A DNA stretch of 64,000 nucleotides. Source: Paenibacillus yonginensis (GTDB lineage: Bacteria; Bacillota; Bacilli; Paenibacillales; Paenibacillaceae). A model generated the notes under the pieces. That model was not told the DNA's origin. It did no database searches and saw nothing but the letters and a program-made list of their open reading frames with translations. Each line of letters opens with the position of its first letter. Position 1 is the stretch's first letter. Location: NCBI RefSeq assembly GCF_001685395.1, contig NZ_CP014167.1, positions 2,113,501 through 2,177,500 of the forward strand. The letters run 5' to 3'. Of this stretch, positions 43,542 to 52,020 are shown one piece after another. The position numbers were made by a program, and so were the translations under genes.

Positions 43542-43805
43542 TCAGTTTTCCTCCGGCATATTTACAGGAACCCAAATGGACTTCGGAATCTTGCCTTCCC
43601 ATCTTTCCGCTGACGACATGACGCTTCGCACCGCAGGGATTTGCAGCAGCAGCTGACTGATGCCGAGGCAAATAACAAGCAGAATCAATCCTTTTTTGAA
43701 CCAGCGCTGCATGCCGTTACTGAACTGAATGAATAATGCCGTATATTCCTCTGCGTCATTTTTTCTCTTCACAAGCTGTTCACCCTTTAAAATTGAAGTA
43801 TCCAT
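43542..43805 (-). CDS. YpfB-like DUF5359 membrane protein
   Basis: A 87-residue protein with one transmembrane helix (KGLILLVICLGISQLLLQI) and a short external tail. By size and position between the PilZ gene and cmk it corresponds to YpfB of B. subtilis; its function is unknown. A GTG at 43772 with AAAGGGTGA upstream is an alternative, shorter start. Confidence 0.7.
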   Translation of the reverse strand: MDTSILKGEQLVKRKNDAEEYTALFIQFSNGMQRWFKKGLILLVICLGISQLLLQIPAVRSVMSSAERWEGKIPKSIWVPVNMPEEN

Positions 43806-43881
43806 AGAATGACCCAGAAGTTGGAAACTTATGTATCCGTGCTAATTAAAAAGGATTCATGATTTTACCAAAAATTTTGGT

Positions 43882-44535
43882 TTAGCGGTTTCTGAAATCA
43901 AATTGCCGTTCAAAGCAGTAACGGATAATCTTTTGACGCTCAAAGTCCGTAATACCGACAAATTTAAGCATCACTTGTTCCTTGCCGGACTCCAGCTTTT
44001 TTTTCCGGACAACCTCGGCTTCAAAATGAACATGCTCAATGGAGCCGTTCCGGTAAGGAACCAGCAGCCAGCAGTCCAGCTGTTCTCCCTCCATAACCTG
44101 ATTAGAGCTATCCGCAAAATAAGAAACCCCGCCGCCGCCGACATCATCCGTCAGGACCAAAAAACGCTGGCCGGTCTTCAGACCTACAGCAAGCTCAAGT
44201 TCGGCCGGTACACGAAGGTAGTTGCGACGCTGAATCTGCGTGATCGAACCAGGATCGGGTTTGCGGATGCGGACCAGGCGGACTACGTCGTTCGTAAACC
44301 CGAGCACGTATGTACTGAAATAATTTTTGGTCCCAGACTCCGTCATGAAATAGACAGACAACTCTTCCCCTAGAAACAGTCTTCTCAGGCGATTGTGACC
44401 CACTTCCATCGGGACTTCAATTACCAGGGCATCCTCTTCGATATCCGAGATACGCGATTTGTATTCGGTCCTTCCTTCTTTCTCATCCCCTGAAACCACT
44501 TGAAGATAGACGAACTCATTAATCTTTGGATACAC
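43882..44535 (-). CDS. PilZ-domain protein (YpfA-like)
   Basis: A 217-residue protein with an N-terminal YcgR-like domain and a C-terminal PilZ domain. The c-di-GMP motif R-x3-R is in QRRNYLRVPAELE; the second motif appears as TDDVGGGGVSYFA. Its B. subtilis counterpart (YpfA/MotI) binds c-di-GMP and slows the flagellar motor, which is the inferred role here. It is adjacent to ypeB and the DUF5359 gene, as in Bacillus. Confidence 0.82.
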   Translation of the reverse strand: MYPKINEFVYLQVVSGDEKEGRTEYKSRISDIEEDALVIEVPMEVGHNRLRRLFLGEELSVYFMTESGTKNYFSTYVLGFTNDVVRLVRIRKPDPGSITQIQRRNYLRVPAELELAVGLKTGQRFLVLTDDVGGGGVSYFADSSNQVMEGEQLDCWLLVPYRNGSIEHVHFEAEVVRKKKLESGKEQVMLKFVGITDFERQKIIRYCFERQFDFRNR

Positions 44536-44614
44536 GTTATCACCGCCAGTGTTTATCTGAATAATCTATTCGAATTATAGCACGTCCTTCCTTGAAAAAT
44601 GATCAATTTTGAAC

Positions 44615-44655
44615 AAAAACAAGCAGCCCATCCTGGTAAGGGATGAAAGCTGCTC
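44615..44655 (-). terminator. ypeB terminator
   Basis: GAGCAGC and GCTGCTT arms with an inner CATCC/GGATG helix, followed by a U-rich run on the minus strand. Confidence 0.75.
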
Positions 44656-44675
44656 GGTGGTTCTGCCATTTTAGA

Positions 44676-46040
44676 TCAGGAGCGGCTTGTTCCGGCTTGA
44701 TGGAACTCCTCCACTTTCTCCTCTTCGCCGGTATTGCCGTTCAGATAAATTCTGTAGTTCGATCCGTTGATCCGGCCGCTGAATTCATAGGTAGCTACCC
44801 GCTCGCCAGCGTCATTGTCAATAACGGCCATCCGATGGTAATTTTCCTTGAATTCAGGGTTCAAATGCTTCTTGACCTCTGCAAGAGTCATCTTCGCTTT
44901 AGGAAGCTGTTCTTTATCATCTTTGTTTCTTTCATACACATAATCGCTGCACTGCACACCGGTTACCTCGCCGGTGTCCAGCGCTACCCGGACCGTCGCT
45001 TTCTCCGGATAGATCAGAACGCCATCCTGTGAGCGGACAAAGGTCAGGCTGCCCATATTATCATATTCATCATAAGTCACCGGCGTCATCTCCTCGAACC
45101 CTTTGCTTTTGAGGAATTCTCCGGCTTTCTGTCTGGCTGCGCCAGCGGAAATCGTTCGCGGCCCCACGTCTCGGGACAGGTTGTAAGAAATCATATTCCC
45201 ACCGCGCTGGGTGAAATCCAGCGAAGCAACTGCCCGGGAATCCTGGCCGACTCCTGTTGCCGTGGCCGTGTAGGAAGCCCATTCGGTGCCAGTGCCGTTT
45301 TCGGCCACCTTGATATTGCTGGTCGAAACACCAAGGAATTTGGCAGCTTTATCACGGATTTCATTTTGAGAAACCGGCTTGGAATCCAGCTGCTTCACGC
45401 TGCGCTTTTTATAAACGCTCGCAACAGACGGTCCCAAATCAAGCTCCGAATATTCGCTGACTTTTTTATCTACGGTTTTGAATCCGTCAATAATCGTATT
45501 ATCAGCCGCCGCTTTCTCCGTTGCCAACGCAGATTCTACATCCATCCAGCGGAGACGGTTGGAGATTACCTTGTTTTGCACCTGCTGCAAATTGTTCGAA
45601 ATCTCTCCCGTACGCTTGTAAAGTTCCTTTAAATTGCTTAATTCTTTGTCACTGAGCGGACTTTTGGTCAAGTCCCGCGCAGCCGTCTGGTAGGAGAACT
45701 GGCTCACACGAGACAGCAGCTCTTCCGTCTGATTGAAAGGTAGAAGCGTTAAAGGAAGCTGATTGATTTCACCTTGAGCTTCGCTTGTAATACGCCAAAC
45801 ATTCATTAATCCCTTGCGGTGCATTTGGGTCGAATCCGAATTGACCGCCAAGGTATTGCCAATTTCGCCGTGGATGCGGTCCACATGGTAAGACAGGTCA
45901 TGAAATGCTCGCTGATATTGGTTCTCCGCTTTGAGCAGCACCGAGTTTTTATCGCGGTTCTCCTGATAACCCCACACCAGAGCCCCGATCAGCAATATAG
46001 TCATGACGGGAAACAATACGCCGCTTAACCGTCTGTACAT
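44676..46040 (-). CDS. ypeB: YpeB, spore cortex germination protein
   Basis: A 454-residue protein with an N-terminal signal anchor (FPVMTILLIGALVWGY) and a large external region whose C-terminal half contains PepSY repeats (ISAGAARQKAGEFLKSKG, then MTLAEVKKHLNPEF). In Bacillus it stabilises the cortex-lytic enzyme SleB, whose gene lies upstream; here no sleB is present between ypeB and prsW. Only a short unassigned gene is there. Confidence 0.93.
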   Translation of the reverse strand: MYRRLSGVLFPVMTILLIGALVWGYQENRDKNSVLLKAENQYQRAFHDLSYHVDRIHGEIGNTLAVNSDSTQMHRKGLMNVWRITSEAQGEINQLPLTLLPFNQTEELLSRVSQFSYQTAARDLTKSPLSDKELSNLKELYKRTGEISNNLQQVQNKVISNRLRWMDVESALATEKAAADNTIIDGFKTVDKKVSEYSELDLGPSVASVYKKRSVKQLDSKPVSQNEIRDKAAKFLGVSTSNIKVAENGTGTEWASYTATATGVGQDSRAVASLDFTQRGGNMISYNLSRDVGPRTISAGAARQKAGEFLKSKGFEEMTPVTYDEYDNMGSLTFVRSQDGVLIYPEKATVRVALDTGEVTGVQCSDYVYERNKDDKEQLPKAKMTLAEVKKHLNPEFKENYHRMAVIDNDAGERVATYEFSGRINGSNYRIYLNGNTGEEEKVEEFHQAGTSRS

Positions 46041-46125
46041 TAACTATTCGCTCTCCTTTCTTCAATTAACTGCCATTAGTTTGACAAGAAGAAAGGCACT
46101 TTATGCATGCTTTTTAGTTTGGCCC

Positions 46126-46275
46126 CTAGATTGGAATTTCCTCGATTTCAAACGCTTCCGTATTATCGCAAATACACTGCTTAAAACCGGTCTCTAGTTT
46201 GCCCCGTTCTTTCCGGGCTCTTAAAATAAACCGTTCCCCGCAGCTTTTGCATGTAATCGCCACTTTTACCCGCAT
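46126..46275 (-). CDS. Cysteine-rich 49-residue microprotein (zinc-ribbon-like)
   Basis: An ATG-to-TAG frame too short for common ORF filters. It has the CxxC and CxC pairs TCKSCGERF and FKQCICD, fit for one metal site, and ends AFEIEEIPI. It is codirectional with and between prsW and ypeB. A GGAAAGGATG ribosome-like site lies about 11 nt upstream. Unrecognised otherwise. Confidence 0.6.
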   Translation of the reverse strand: MRVKVAITCKSCGERFILRARKERGKLETGFKQCICDNTEAFEIEEIPI

Positions 46276-46351
46276 AACAAAAAAAACATCCTTTCCCTGA
46301 AATTTCCGATTGACGGTTCTATCAGGAACAGGATGCCCAAAAATGGGGATT

Positions 46352-47041
46352 TTAGTCTCTCGAACTGATCTCCATCGGCCGAAACGGAGAACGGCTGTTG
46401 GCCCTTGTCATTTTACCGAGTCCTCCGTACCACAGGAAAGCCATCAAGGGAACGATATACCAAAGCCAGTATTCCGTAATGTTGCCGAGAACCCAGTCAT
46501 ATACGCCGTGCCAAAACACCGGGAGCAGCAGTGAAAACAATAAGTAACGTCCCGTTTTGTTCCCGTTGGAGAATTTGGCGCGGCCCAGGTAATAGCCCAT
46601 AATGACCCCGAACATCGCATGGCCGGAAACCGGAAGCAGCGCACGGACCAGAAGCGATCCCATCGATGCCTCATGAGTCAAACCAAAGAGGACATTCTCT
46701 ATGGTAGCAAAACCCAGAGAAACGGCGGTTGCATAAACAATTCCGTCGTAAGGCTCGTCGAACTCCGTATGGTTGTAGATCATGTGATACAATACGAACC
46801 ATTTGACAAGCTCTTCAATGCCCGCCGAGATCAGAAAGGAATAAACAAACGAATTGTCTCCGAGCCAGATAATCAGCCCCCGCTGCAGTATCATAATCGG
46901 GAACACGATCAGAAAGCCGACCAGAAAGATTTTGATTACCATATGCAGCGGTTCTGTATCATATTTATCCTTTAAGTAAAAATAGGTCAGCAGCGCAAGA
47001 CCAGGGGCGAGCGCAGCCGTACCAATAGAAAACCACAGCAA
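46352..47041 (-). CDS. prsW: PrsW, glutamic-type intramembrane protease
   Basis: A 229-residue polytopic membrane protein with about seven helices. The catalytic glutamates lie in SAGIEELVKWFVLYH and GFATIENVLFGL, and histidines in SGHAMFGVIMGYYLG. In B. subtilis PrsW makes the first cut in anti-sigma RsiW; a W-type pair is not proved here, though an ECF pair is encoded at 10500-11698. The neighbour ypeB supports the identity. Confidence 0.9.
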   Translation of the reverse strand: MLWFSIGTAALAPGLALLTYFYLKDKYDTEPLHMVIKIFLVGFLIVFPIMILQRGLIIWLGDNSFVYSFLISAGIEELVKWFVLYHMIYNHTEFDEPYDGIVYATAVSLGFATIENVLFGLTHEASMGSLLVRALLPVSGHAMFGVIMGYYLGRAKFSNGNKTGRYLLFSLLLPVFWHGVYDWVLGNITEYWLWYIVPLMAFLWYGGLGKMTRANSRSPFRPMEISSRD

Positions 47042-47107
47042 AGGTCATCTCCTCCTTCCGGTTCGCGCGGCGGCGTTTAAAATAATGGCGTTAAAATAAT
47101 TAGGCTT

Positions 47108-47152
47108 AAAAATAAGAAAGGCCCGCATCGCCTTGTAGGAAGACGCGGACCC
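47108..47152 (-). terminator. Terminator after the mecA-like gene
   Basis: GGTCCGCGTC pairs with GATGCGGGCC (wobble pairs included) and is followed by a T-rich stretch on the minus strand. Confidence 0.65.
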
Positions 47153-47169
47153 CTGAACCTGCCCGATTG

Positions 47170-47787
47170 TCAGGACTGGCGTTTGAAATGAGATACGATG
47201 GTTTGAATAGCATTCTCTTCCATAACGACCTTGCCGTATTCTTCAAGAACAGCCGGAGTAACGGATGTCGCTTCTCCATATTCAGCCAAAACCGCAATAA
47301 GCAGCTGCTGCTTGGCTTCCTCGACGTCTTCAGGTTCCAGGTACAGAACCCATTTCCCTTTATAGTTATACAGCCTTCCGGCTCCGGTAAGTGAATGGTT
47401 GAGTACATGAGCAGCCTCGATAAGCACTTCAAAGTCGCTAAAGGCATATACAATGGAATCGCTCAGTTCGAGCGTAACTTCCATTTCGTATACGTCGTCC
47501 GCCATCTCGTCCTCGTTCATGGAACCGAACGGATGACTACGATCATATTTGCCTCGCGTCACGATGACGACCATCCCTTGAGCAGGGAGTGCGAAAACTT
47601 CAACAGCAAGTGGACCTGTAGCATCAAAGCCCAATTCATTATAAGCTTGATCCATCATTTCCGTAAATAGATCCTGGACTTTGGGGATTTCCTGCCACAT
47701 ATCCTCTTTCTGGATACCGCGTTCGCTAAGGTCATCAAAAGTGAGGAAAATCCGTATCTTATCCTGGCCCAATCGTTCTATTTTCAT
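47170..47787 (-). CDS. mecA: MecA-family ClpC adaptor protein
   Basis: Adaptor that delivers substrates to ClpCP and restrains competence in B. subtilis, 205 residues. It starts MKIERLGQDKIRIFLTFDDL, the N-terminal substrate domain; the C-terminal ClpC-binding part is FSDFEVLIEAAHVLNH and ends TIVSHFKRQS. B. subtilis has two paralogues (mecA and ypbH); by locus this is closer to ypbH. Confidence 0.9.
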   Translation of the reverse strand: MKIERLGQDKIRIFLTFDDLSERGIQKEDMWQEIPKVQDLFTEMMDQAYNELGFDATGPLAVEVFALPAQGMVVIVTRGKYDRSHPFGSMNEDEMADDVYEMEVTLELSDSIVYAFSDFEVLIEAAHVLNHSLTGAGRLYNYKGKWVLYLEPEDVEEAKQQLLIAVLAEYGEATSVTPAVLEEYGKVVMEENAIQTIVSHFKRQS

Positions 47788-47911
47788 ACAGGATCCTCCT
47801 CTCTAATCCGTGTTACAACAGATTATGAAGCACTCAGCAATATGTGCTGGAAATGGTTCTATGTAATTATGTTATCATTTCTTGCACTTAATTGCACGCA
47901 ATAAAATAGTT

Positions 47912-47956
47912 AAAAAAAAGAATCATTTTCCTGGTTAGGACCAGAAGAAATGATTC
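47912..47956 (-). terminator. Strong terminator after the 115-residue gene
   Basis: A 16-17-bp stem with a 4-nt loop (GAATCATTT and AAATGATTC arms) and eight U on the minus strand. Confidence 0.88.
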
Positions 47957-47973
47957 AGGACTGCATTCTTTAA

Positions 47974-48321
47974 TTACAAGCCGGGAATGATGGTATTTGT
48001 CTCTTTCATGATAAGTTCGACTTCGCGGCGCACATCCGGGTCCCCTTTGATGAAGTCTTTAATGGTTTTAAGACTGGACTCCTTCTGCTCCGCCTTTTGG
48101 GCCGGGTTTAGGCTGTGGCTGTCCGACTTGATGCTGTTTGCAAGGCTGCCGGAATCCATGCCGTTAAAGGTTCCGTTGCTTTTGTTTTTGGCCAGATTGG
48201 CGAAGTTGATCATCGAACCAGCGCCGGATGCGACGGACATCAAACCTTTTCTTTTTCTGGAAGCCCAAACCACGCCGGCCGCCCCTAAAGCTACGCCCAT
48301 TAGAAATGATGAAGTTTTCAC
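47974..48321 (-). CDS. Small hypothetical protein with N-terminal membrane segment
   Basis: A 115-residue protein with a hydrophobic glycine-rich N-terminus (FLMGVALGAAGVVWA) and a basic hinge SRKRK, the form of YtxH-like signal-anchored proteins, then a soluble helical tail (DPDVRREVELIMKETN). I do not recognise it further. Confidence 0.6.
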   Translation of the reverse strand: MKTSSFLMGVALGAAGVVWASRKRKGLMSVASGAGSMINFANLAKNKSNGTFNGMDSGSLANSIKSDSHSLNPAQKAEQKESSLKTIKDFIKGDPDVRREVELIMKETNTIIPGL

Positions 48322-48457
48322 TTGCGGATGCCTCCTTTAGATTAAGATCACAAGTATTGTTGCCGCCGCGCAGCTGTCTCATGCGGCATAAATACAGGAA
48401 ATCCCGATCCGCCGGATACTCATGGGACGAAATTCGCCCTTCCCTGCGCCCGCAAAT

Positions 48458-48979
48458 TTAATTGCCTTGTTTAATCGCCCATGGGGAGGAATGGAACCCC
48501 CACCATAGAAGCCAAACCGTCAATCCGATAAAAATGACCAGCAGCACGTTAAAAAACCAGCGTGTCCATTTAATTCGATGGGACGGATAAAGTTCAGTCC
48601 GCGGCGGAAAAACCTCTTCGACTTCAGGTTCAGCCTCGCTGGCGGCGGAGCTGGCGGTGAGACTGGCGGCTGGCCGGGCACCGCCCCTCCGTCCTCTGAC
48701 GGCCGTACCGGCTTGATTCTGTCGGGAAGGTCCTGAAGGGTTGAAAGTTCCTTGGACCTGAACCGAAGGTTTTTCCCGTTTTGGCACGCTGTCCACTGGC
48801 CCTGCTCCGACAGACATCCTGGCTGCAGCCGCCTCGTAAACGGCCGTATTCAGCAGGATCTCTTCATCTGCGTATATTTCCTGTTTCAGCGGTTGATGAG
48901 CACGCCGCCTGCTTTTTTTCTCCGCCTTCACATCGTTTCTTTTCCCTAACCGTTCAACTCTGCTTAACTTTTGACTCAT
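48458..48979 (-). CDS. Hypothetical protein with C-terminal transmembrane helix
   Basis: A 173-residue protein with a basic, low-complexity N-terminus, a Pro/Ser/Ala-rich middle (RQNQAGTAVRGRRGGARPA) and one C-terminal transmembrane helix (FFNVLLVIFIGLTVWLLWW). No conserved catalytic motif. Its ATG overlaps the CPBP protease stop by 4 bp. Confidence 0.55.
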   Translation of the reverse strand: MSQKLSRVERLGKRNDVKAEKKSRRRAHQPLKQEIYADEEILLNTAVYEAAAARMSVGAGPVDSVPKREKPSVQVQGTFNPSGPSRQNQAGTAVRGRRGGARPAASLTASSAASEAEPEVEEVFPPRTELYPSHRIKWTRWFFNVLLVIFIGLTVWLLWWGFHSSPWAIKQGN

Positions 48980-49638
48980 TGCTCCCTCCGAAACCGGATC
49001 ACAAGTCCGGAAATCAGGTCAATCAGAAAATGGCATAAAATCGGGGCCCAAAGCGTGCCTGAGGCGATATAGATGTAGCCGAGACCATAGCTGCTTGCGA
49101 ACACCCAGGCGGTAGGAATCCAGTGCCGCAGATAGCGGACATGAATAACCGCAAACAAAATGCTCGTCCAGTAGGGGCCCAAGGAATGCTGAATCGCTCC
49201 ACGGAACAGCAGCTCTTCGCAAATGGCCACGATTACCGCGATCAGAACAATATGCCAGATCTGCCGTCTGCGAAACAGCATTTCATTAATCCCGCCGTCA
49301 TCCATCGTGCTTTCCGGAATGATTCTGGACAAAACCAGATCCACGATAAAAGCAATGCCGGCAAGACCTAACCCCCACCACACAAAGTTGATTTCTGTGG
49401 GCAGTTTAAGGAGCTGCAGCGGATTTCGCCATTGAAACAACATAATAATCAGACTTAATACAAGGGTGAGGCCTTGGGTGAAATATAAATTGATCAATAA
49501 GAGCCGATCATTTAGTTCTTCCGGTTTGAGTTGCCTGATTTTGATTTTCTCTAATTTTTTTCTCATCCGCATACCGCTTTTCTTCAGAATTGTCTTAATG
49601 ATGTCCTTCATAAAATCATAACCGATCAGGACAGCCAT
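48976..49638 (-). CDS. CPBP-family intramembrane metalloprotease
   Basis: An Abi/CPBP protein of 220 residues with about six to seven transmembrane segments. The EExxR motif is in ICEELLFRGAIQHSLG, and the later conserved blocks are AVIHVRYLRHWIPTAWVFAS (F/Y-H region) and APILCHFLIDL. It corresponds by position to ypbD of Bacillus, function unknown. The start is uncertain: a TTG at 49644, the ATG at 49638 or a later ATG. Confidence 0.82.
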   Translation of the reverse strand: MAVLIGYDFMKDIIKTILKKSGMRMRKKLEKIKIRQLKPEELNDRLLLINLYFTQGLTLVLSLIIMLFQWRNPLQLLKLPTEINFVWWGLGLAGIAFIVDLVLSRIIPESTMDDGGINEMLFRRRQIWHIVLIAVIVAICEELLFRGAIQHSLGPYWTSILFAVIHVRYLRHWIPTAWVFASSYGLGYIYIASGTLWAPILCHFLIDLISGLVIRFRREQ

Positions 49639-49719
49639 GTTCAAGGCGCCCTAAGAAGGATAATGCTGAGCGCTTGTCTCCCGCGAGCCAGGCCTTCCTA
49701 AAATCAACAAATTGCAGTA

Positions 49720-49748
49720 TTGACAGTCGTTACTTGCCATGTTACATT
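49720..49748 (+). promoter_or_regulatory. serA promoter
   Basis: A perfect TTGACA (49720-49725), a 17-bp spacer and TACATT (49743-49748). Transcription should start near 49755, upstream of the T-box stem I. Confidence 0.8.
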
Positions 49749-49754
49749 ATGAAA

Positions 49755-50021
49755 AATTAATCGATAACACGTTGATGGAGAAAGGTCGATTTTGAGCTTT
49801 CAGAGAGCCGGTGGTCGCTGCGAACCGGCAGCTTGGAAATTGCAAACCTAGCCCTCCAGAGTGCTGTGCTGAAGCTTCAGTAGGCCAGCCGGTTGAAATC
49901 CGTTATCATTTCTGTCGCAAGACATGGAGGCCGTCTCTGTAAGGATTCGGCGAATAAGGGTGGCACCACGAACAGTCTCGTCCCTTACTACGGTGGTAGT
50001 ATGCGGATTGGGGCTTTTTTT
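49755..50021 (+). promoter_or_regulatory. T-box riboswitch controlling serA
   Basis: A leader that senses uncharged tRNA. Stem I contains AGAGAG and the distal loop GGTGGTCGCTGCGAACC; the AGTAGG element is at 49879-49884; the T-box sequence AGGGTGGCACCACG is at 49957-49970, followed by the terminator. The specifier loop at 49835-49846 reads GGAAATTGCAAA; the codon position gives ATT or TGC, not a clear Ser codon, so the tRNA is uncertain. Confidence 0.88.
49980..50021 (+). terminator. T-box terminator
   Basis: GTCCC pairs with GGGGC, enclosing the perfect inner helix TACTAC/GTAGTA, followed by a T-run. Confidence 0.85.
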
Positions 50022-50123
50022 ATTGTTGTTTTTATTTACCGTAGACAGCAGGCCTAAAGAGTCTGTTGGAGCCCCTGTTCGCATACACCCTTTGTCGCGG
50101 CAATTCATCACTTCTCTAAAGCG

Positions 50124-50243
50124 TGCTTCCGAAGCGTTTTGTCGATGCTTTTCAGGGAGCTTATGCTATACAAAACTTTAAGCTCATGCTTCCGAAGCGT
50201 TTTGTCGATGCTTTTCAGGGAGCTTATGCTATACAAAACTTTA
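50124..50243 (+). repeat. 57-bp tandem direct duplication in the serA leader
   Basis: Two identical 57-bp copies (50124-50180 and 50187-50243), period 63 bp. Each contains GTTTTGT and its complement ACAAAAC, 34 bp apart, so each can form a hairpin, and the two copies can cross-pair. The second copy ends at the Shine-Dalgarno AGGAGGT of serA. Confidence 0.93.
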
Positions 50244-50255
50244 GGAGGTCAAAAC

Positions 50256-51842
50256 ATGTTTAAAGTGTTAGTGTCGGATCCGATCAGCGATTTGGGAATT
50301 CAGCAGCTTGTGGATGCCGAGGATGTTACTGTAGATCGGGTAACCGGTCTGAGCGAAGCCGAACTTATTGCCATTATTCCGCAGTACGACGCCCTGCTTG
50401 TCCGCAGTCAAACGAAAGTTACTCCGGCGATTATGAAAGCCGGCGAACGTCTTAAAGTAATCGGCCGAGCCGGGGTAGGTGTTGACAACATCGACCTGGA
50501 GGCGGCTACCCAATCCGGCATTATCGTCATAAACGCCCCGGACGGCAATACGATTACAACTTGTGAGCATGCTTTTGCGATGATGATGGCTTTGGCTCGT
50601 CATATTCCGCAGGCTTACGCCAAAACTATCAGCGGACAATGGGACCGCAAGTTTCTGGGCGTAGAGCTTCGCAACAAAAAGCTGGGCGTGCTGGGCATGG
50701 GACGTATCGGCAGTGAAGTGGCCAAACGCGCCAAAGCTTTCGGCATGGACATCCTCGGGTATGATCCTTTTCTGACCGAAGAACGCGCCGAGAAAATGGG
50801 CGTACAATTGGCTACCGTGGATTATATCGTACGTCATGCCGATTTCATCACAGTTCACACCCCTCTCACTCCGGAAACCAAACACATGATTGCTTCCCCG
50901 CAGTTTGAAGTGATGAAGAAAGGCATGCGGATTATCAACTGTGCCCGCGGCGGAATCATCGACGAGAAAGCCCTGATTGAAGCTATCGACCAAGGTATTG
51001 TAGCCGGAGCAGCCTTTGACGTATTTGAGCAGGAGCCTCCGCAGCCGGACCATCCGTTCCTGAACCATCCGAACATTATTGTGACTCCGCACCTTGGTGC
51101 TTCCACGGTCGAAGCTCAAGAAAACGTAGCGATTGATGTATCGGAGCAAGTGCTGCACATTTTGCGGGACGAACCCTTTAAAAACGCGGTCAACATGCCT
51201 CCGGTTGCCGCTGGTGTCATGAGCAAGCTGCAGCCTTATTTCGGACTCGGGGAAAAAATCGGCTCGATCGCCGCGCAAATCAACCAGGCGGCCATCAAAG
51301 GCATTCAAATCGACTATGCCGGCGATTTGTCCGAAGTAGATACGCAGCCGTTGACCCGCTATATTCTGAAAGGGGTTCTCGCACGCCATTTCGGCAGCGA
51401 CGTCAACATCGTCAATTCGATGCACCTGGCCAAAACCCGGGATGTTCATGTCGCCGTTTCGTCTGCTCCGGCCCGGAAAGGTTTTATGAATCTGATTACA
51501 ATTACACTTCAGACCTCGAGCGGCGACACGCTGATTGCCGGAACTTTACTCAACGGTTATGGAGAACGGATCGTGCAGATTAACAAATTCCCGGTGGACA
51601 TCGCTCCGGAAGGTCATCTGATCGTCATCTCACATACCGACAAACCGGGCATTATCGGCAACGTCGGCACGCTGCTTGGGCGCAATGACGTCAATATCGC
51701 CTCCATGCAGGTGGGCCGTCAGGTTGTCGGCGGAGAAGCGATCATGGTATTGACCGTCGATAAAGCCGTGCCTGAGTATGTATTAGAGGAATTAACCCAA
51801 TTGCCTGAGCTGAAAACTGCCCAGGAGATCACGCTCGCTTAA
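50256..51842 (+). CDS. serA: SerA, D-3-phosphoglycerate dehydrogenase
   Basis: First step of serine synthesis, 528 residues. Rossmann motif LGMGRIGSEVAKRAKAFGM, ARGGIIDE with the catalytic arginine, HLGASTVEAQENVA, then an ASB domain and a C-terminal ACT domain (LIVISHTDKPGIIGNVGTLL) for feedback. The ATG at 50256 has AGGAGGT 6 nt away; the longer in-frame extension is a translation of the duplicated leader. It sits in the ypbD-serA neighbourhood. Confidence 0.96.
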   Translation: MFKVLVSDPISDLGIQQLVDAEDVTVDRVTGLSEAELIAIIPQYDALLVRSQTKVTPAIMKAGERLKVIGRAGVGVDNIDLEAATQSGIIVINAPDGNTITTCEHAFAMMMALARHIPQAYAKTISGQWDRKFLGVELRNKKLGVLGMGRIGSEVAKRAKAFGMDILGYDPFLTEERAEKMGVQLATVDYIVRHADFITVHTPLTPETKHMIASPQFEVMKKGMRIINCARGGIIDEKALIEAIDQGIVAGAAFDVFEQEPPQPDHPFLNHPNIIVTPHLGASTVEAQENVAIDVSEQVLHILRDEPFKNAVNMPPVAAGVMSKLQPYFGLGEKIGSIAAQINQAAIKGIQIDYAGDLSEVDTQPLTRYILKGVLARHFGSDVNIVNSMHLAKTRDVHVAVSSAPARKGFMNLITITLQTSSGDTLIAGTLLNGYGERIVQINKFPVDIAPEGHLIVISHTDKPGIIGNVGTLLGRNDVNIASMQVGRQVVGGEAIMVLTVDKAVPEYVLEELTQLPELKTAQEITLA

Positions 51843-51908
51843 TTTATGTATGTCTCCGGTTTTCCCTAGTTTCAGAAGCAGGTTCCTTTAGTGTATCTAA
51901 ACGACTTT

Positions 51909-51945
51909 TAAAAAACGTTCTTCCTCATCGGGAAGAACGTTTTTT
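51909..51945 (+). terminator. serA terminator
   Basis: AAAAAACGTTCTTCC pairs with GGAAGAACGTTTTTT over a 5-nt loop; effective on both strands. Confidence 0.9.
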
Positions 51946-52020
51946 AATGACCTAGCTATTTACCCATCCCAAACAGCTTCTCTATATGGACAGGATTGGC
52001 TTCTTGCTTTTTATATCACT

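Larger units (their letters stand above)
49639..50255 (+). other. Long serA leader region without a gene
   Basis: About 600 bp that contain the promoter, T-box and duplicated element listed separately. Reading frames across it are shadows of the repeat. Confidence 0.7.

Noticed and set aside
50139..50255. An in-frame N-terminal extension of serA with a duplicated MLFRELMLYKTL peptide
   Set aside because: It is only the translation of the 57-bp duplicated leader; the period of 63 is a multiple of three. The AGGAGGT site and homologue length fix the start at 50256.
50268..51449. A 393-codon minus-strand frame opposite serA
   Set aside because: It is a shadow; serA has a T-box, ribosome site and all active-site motifs.
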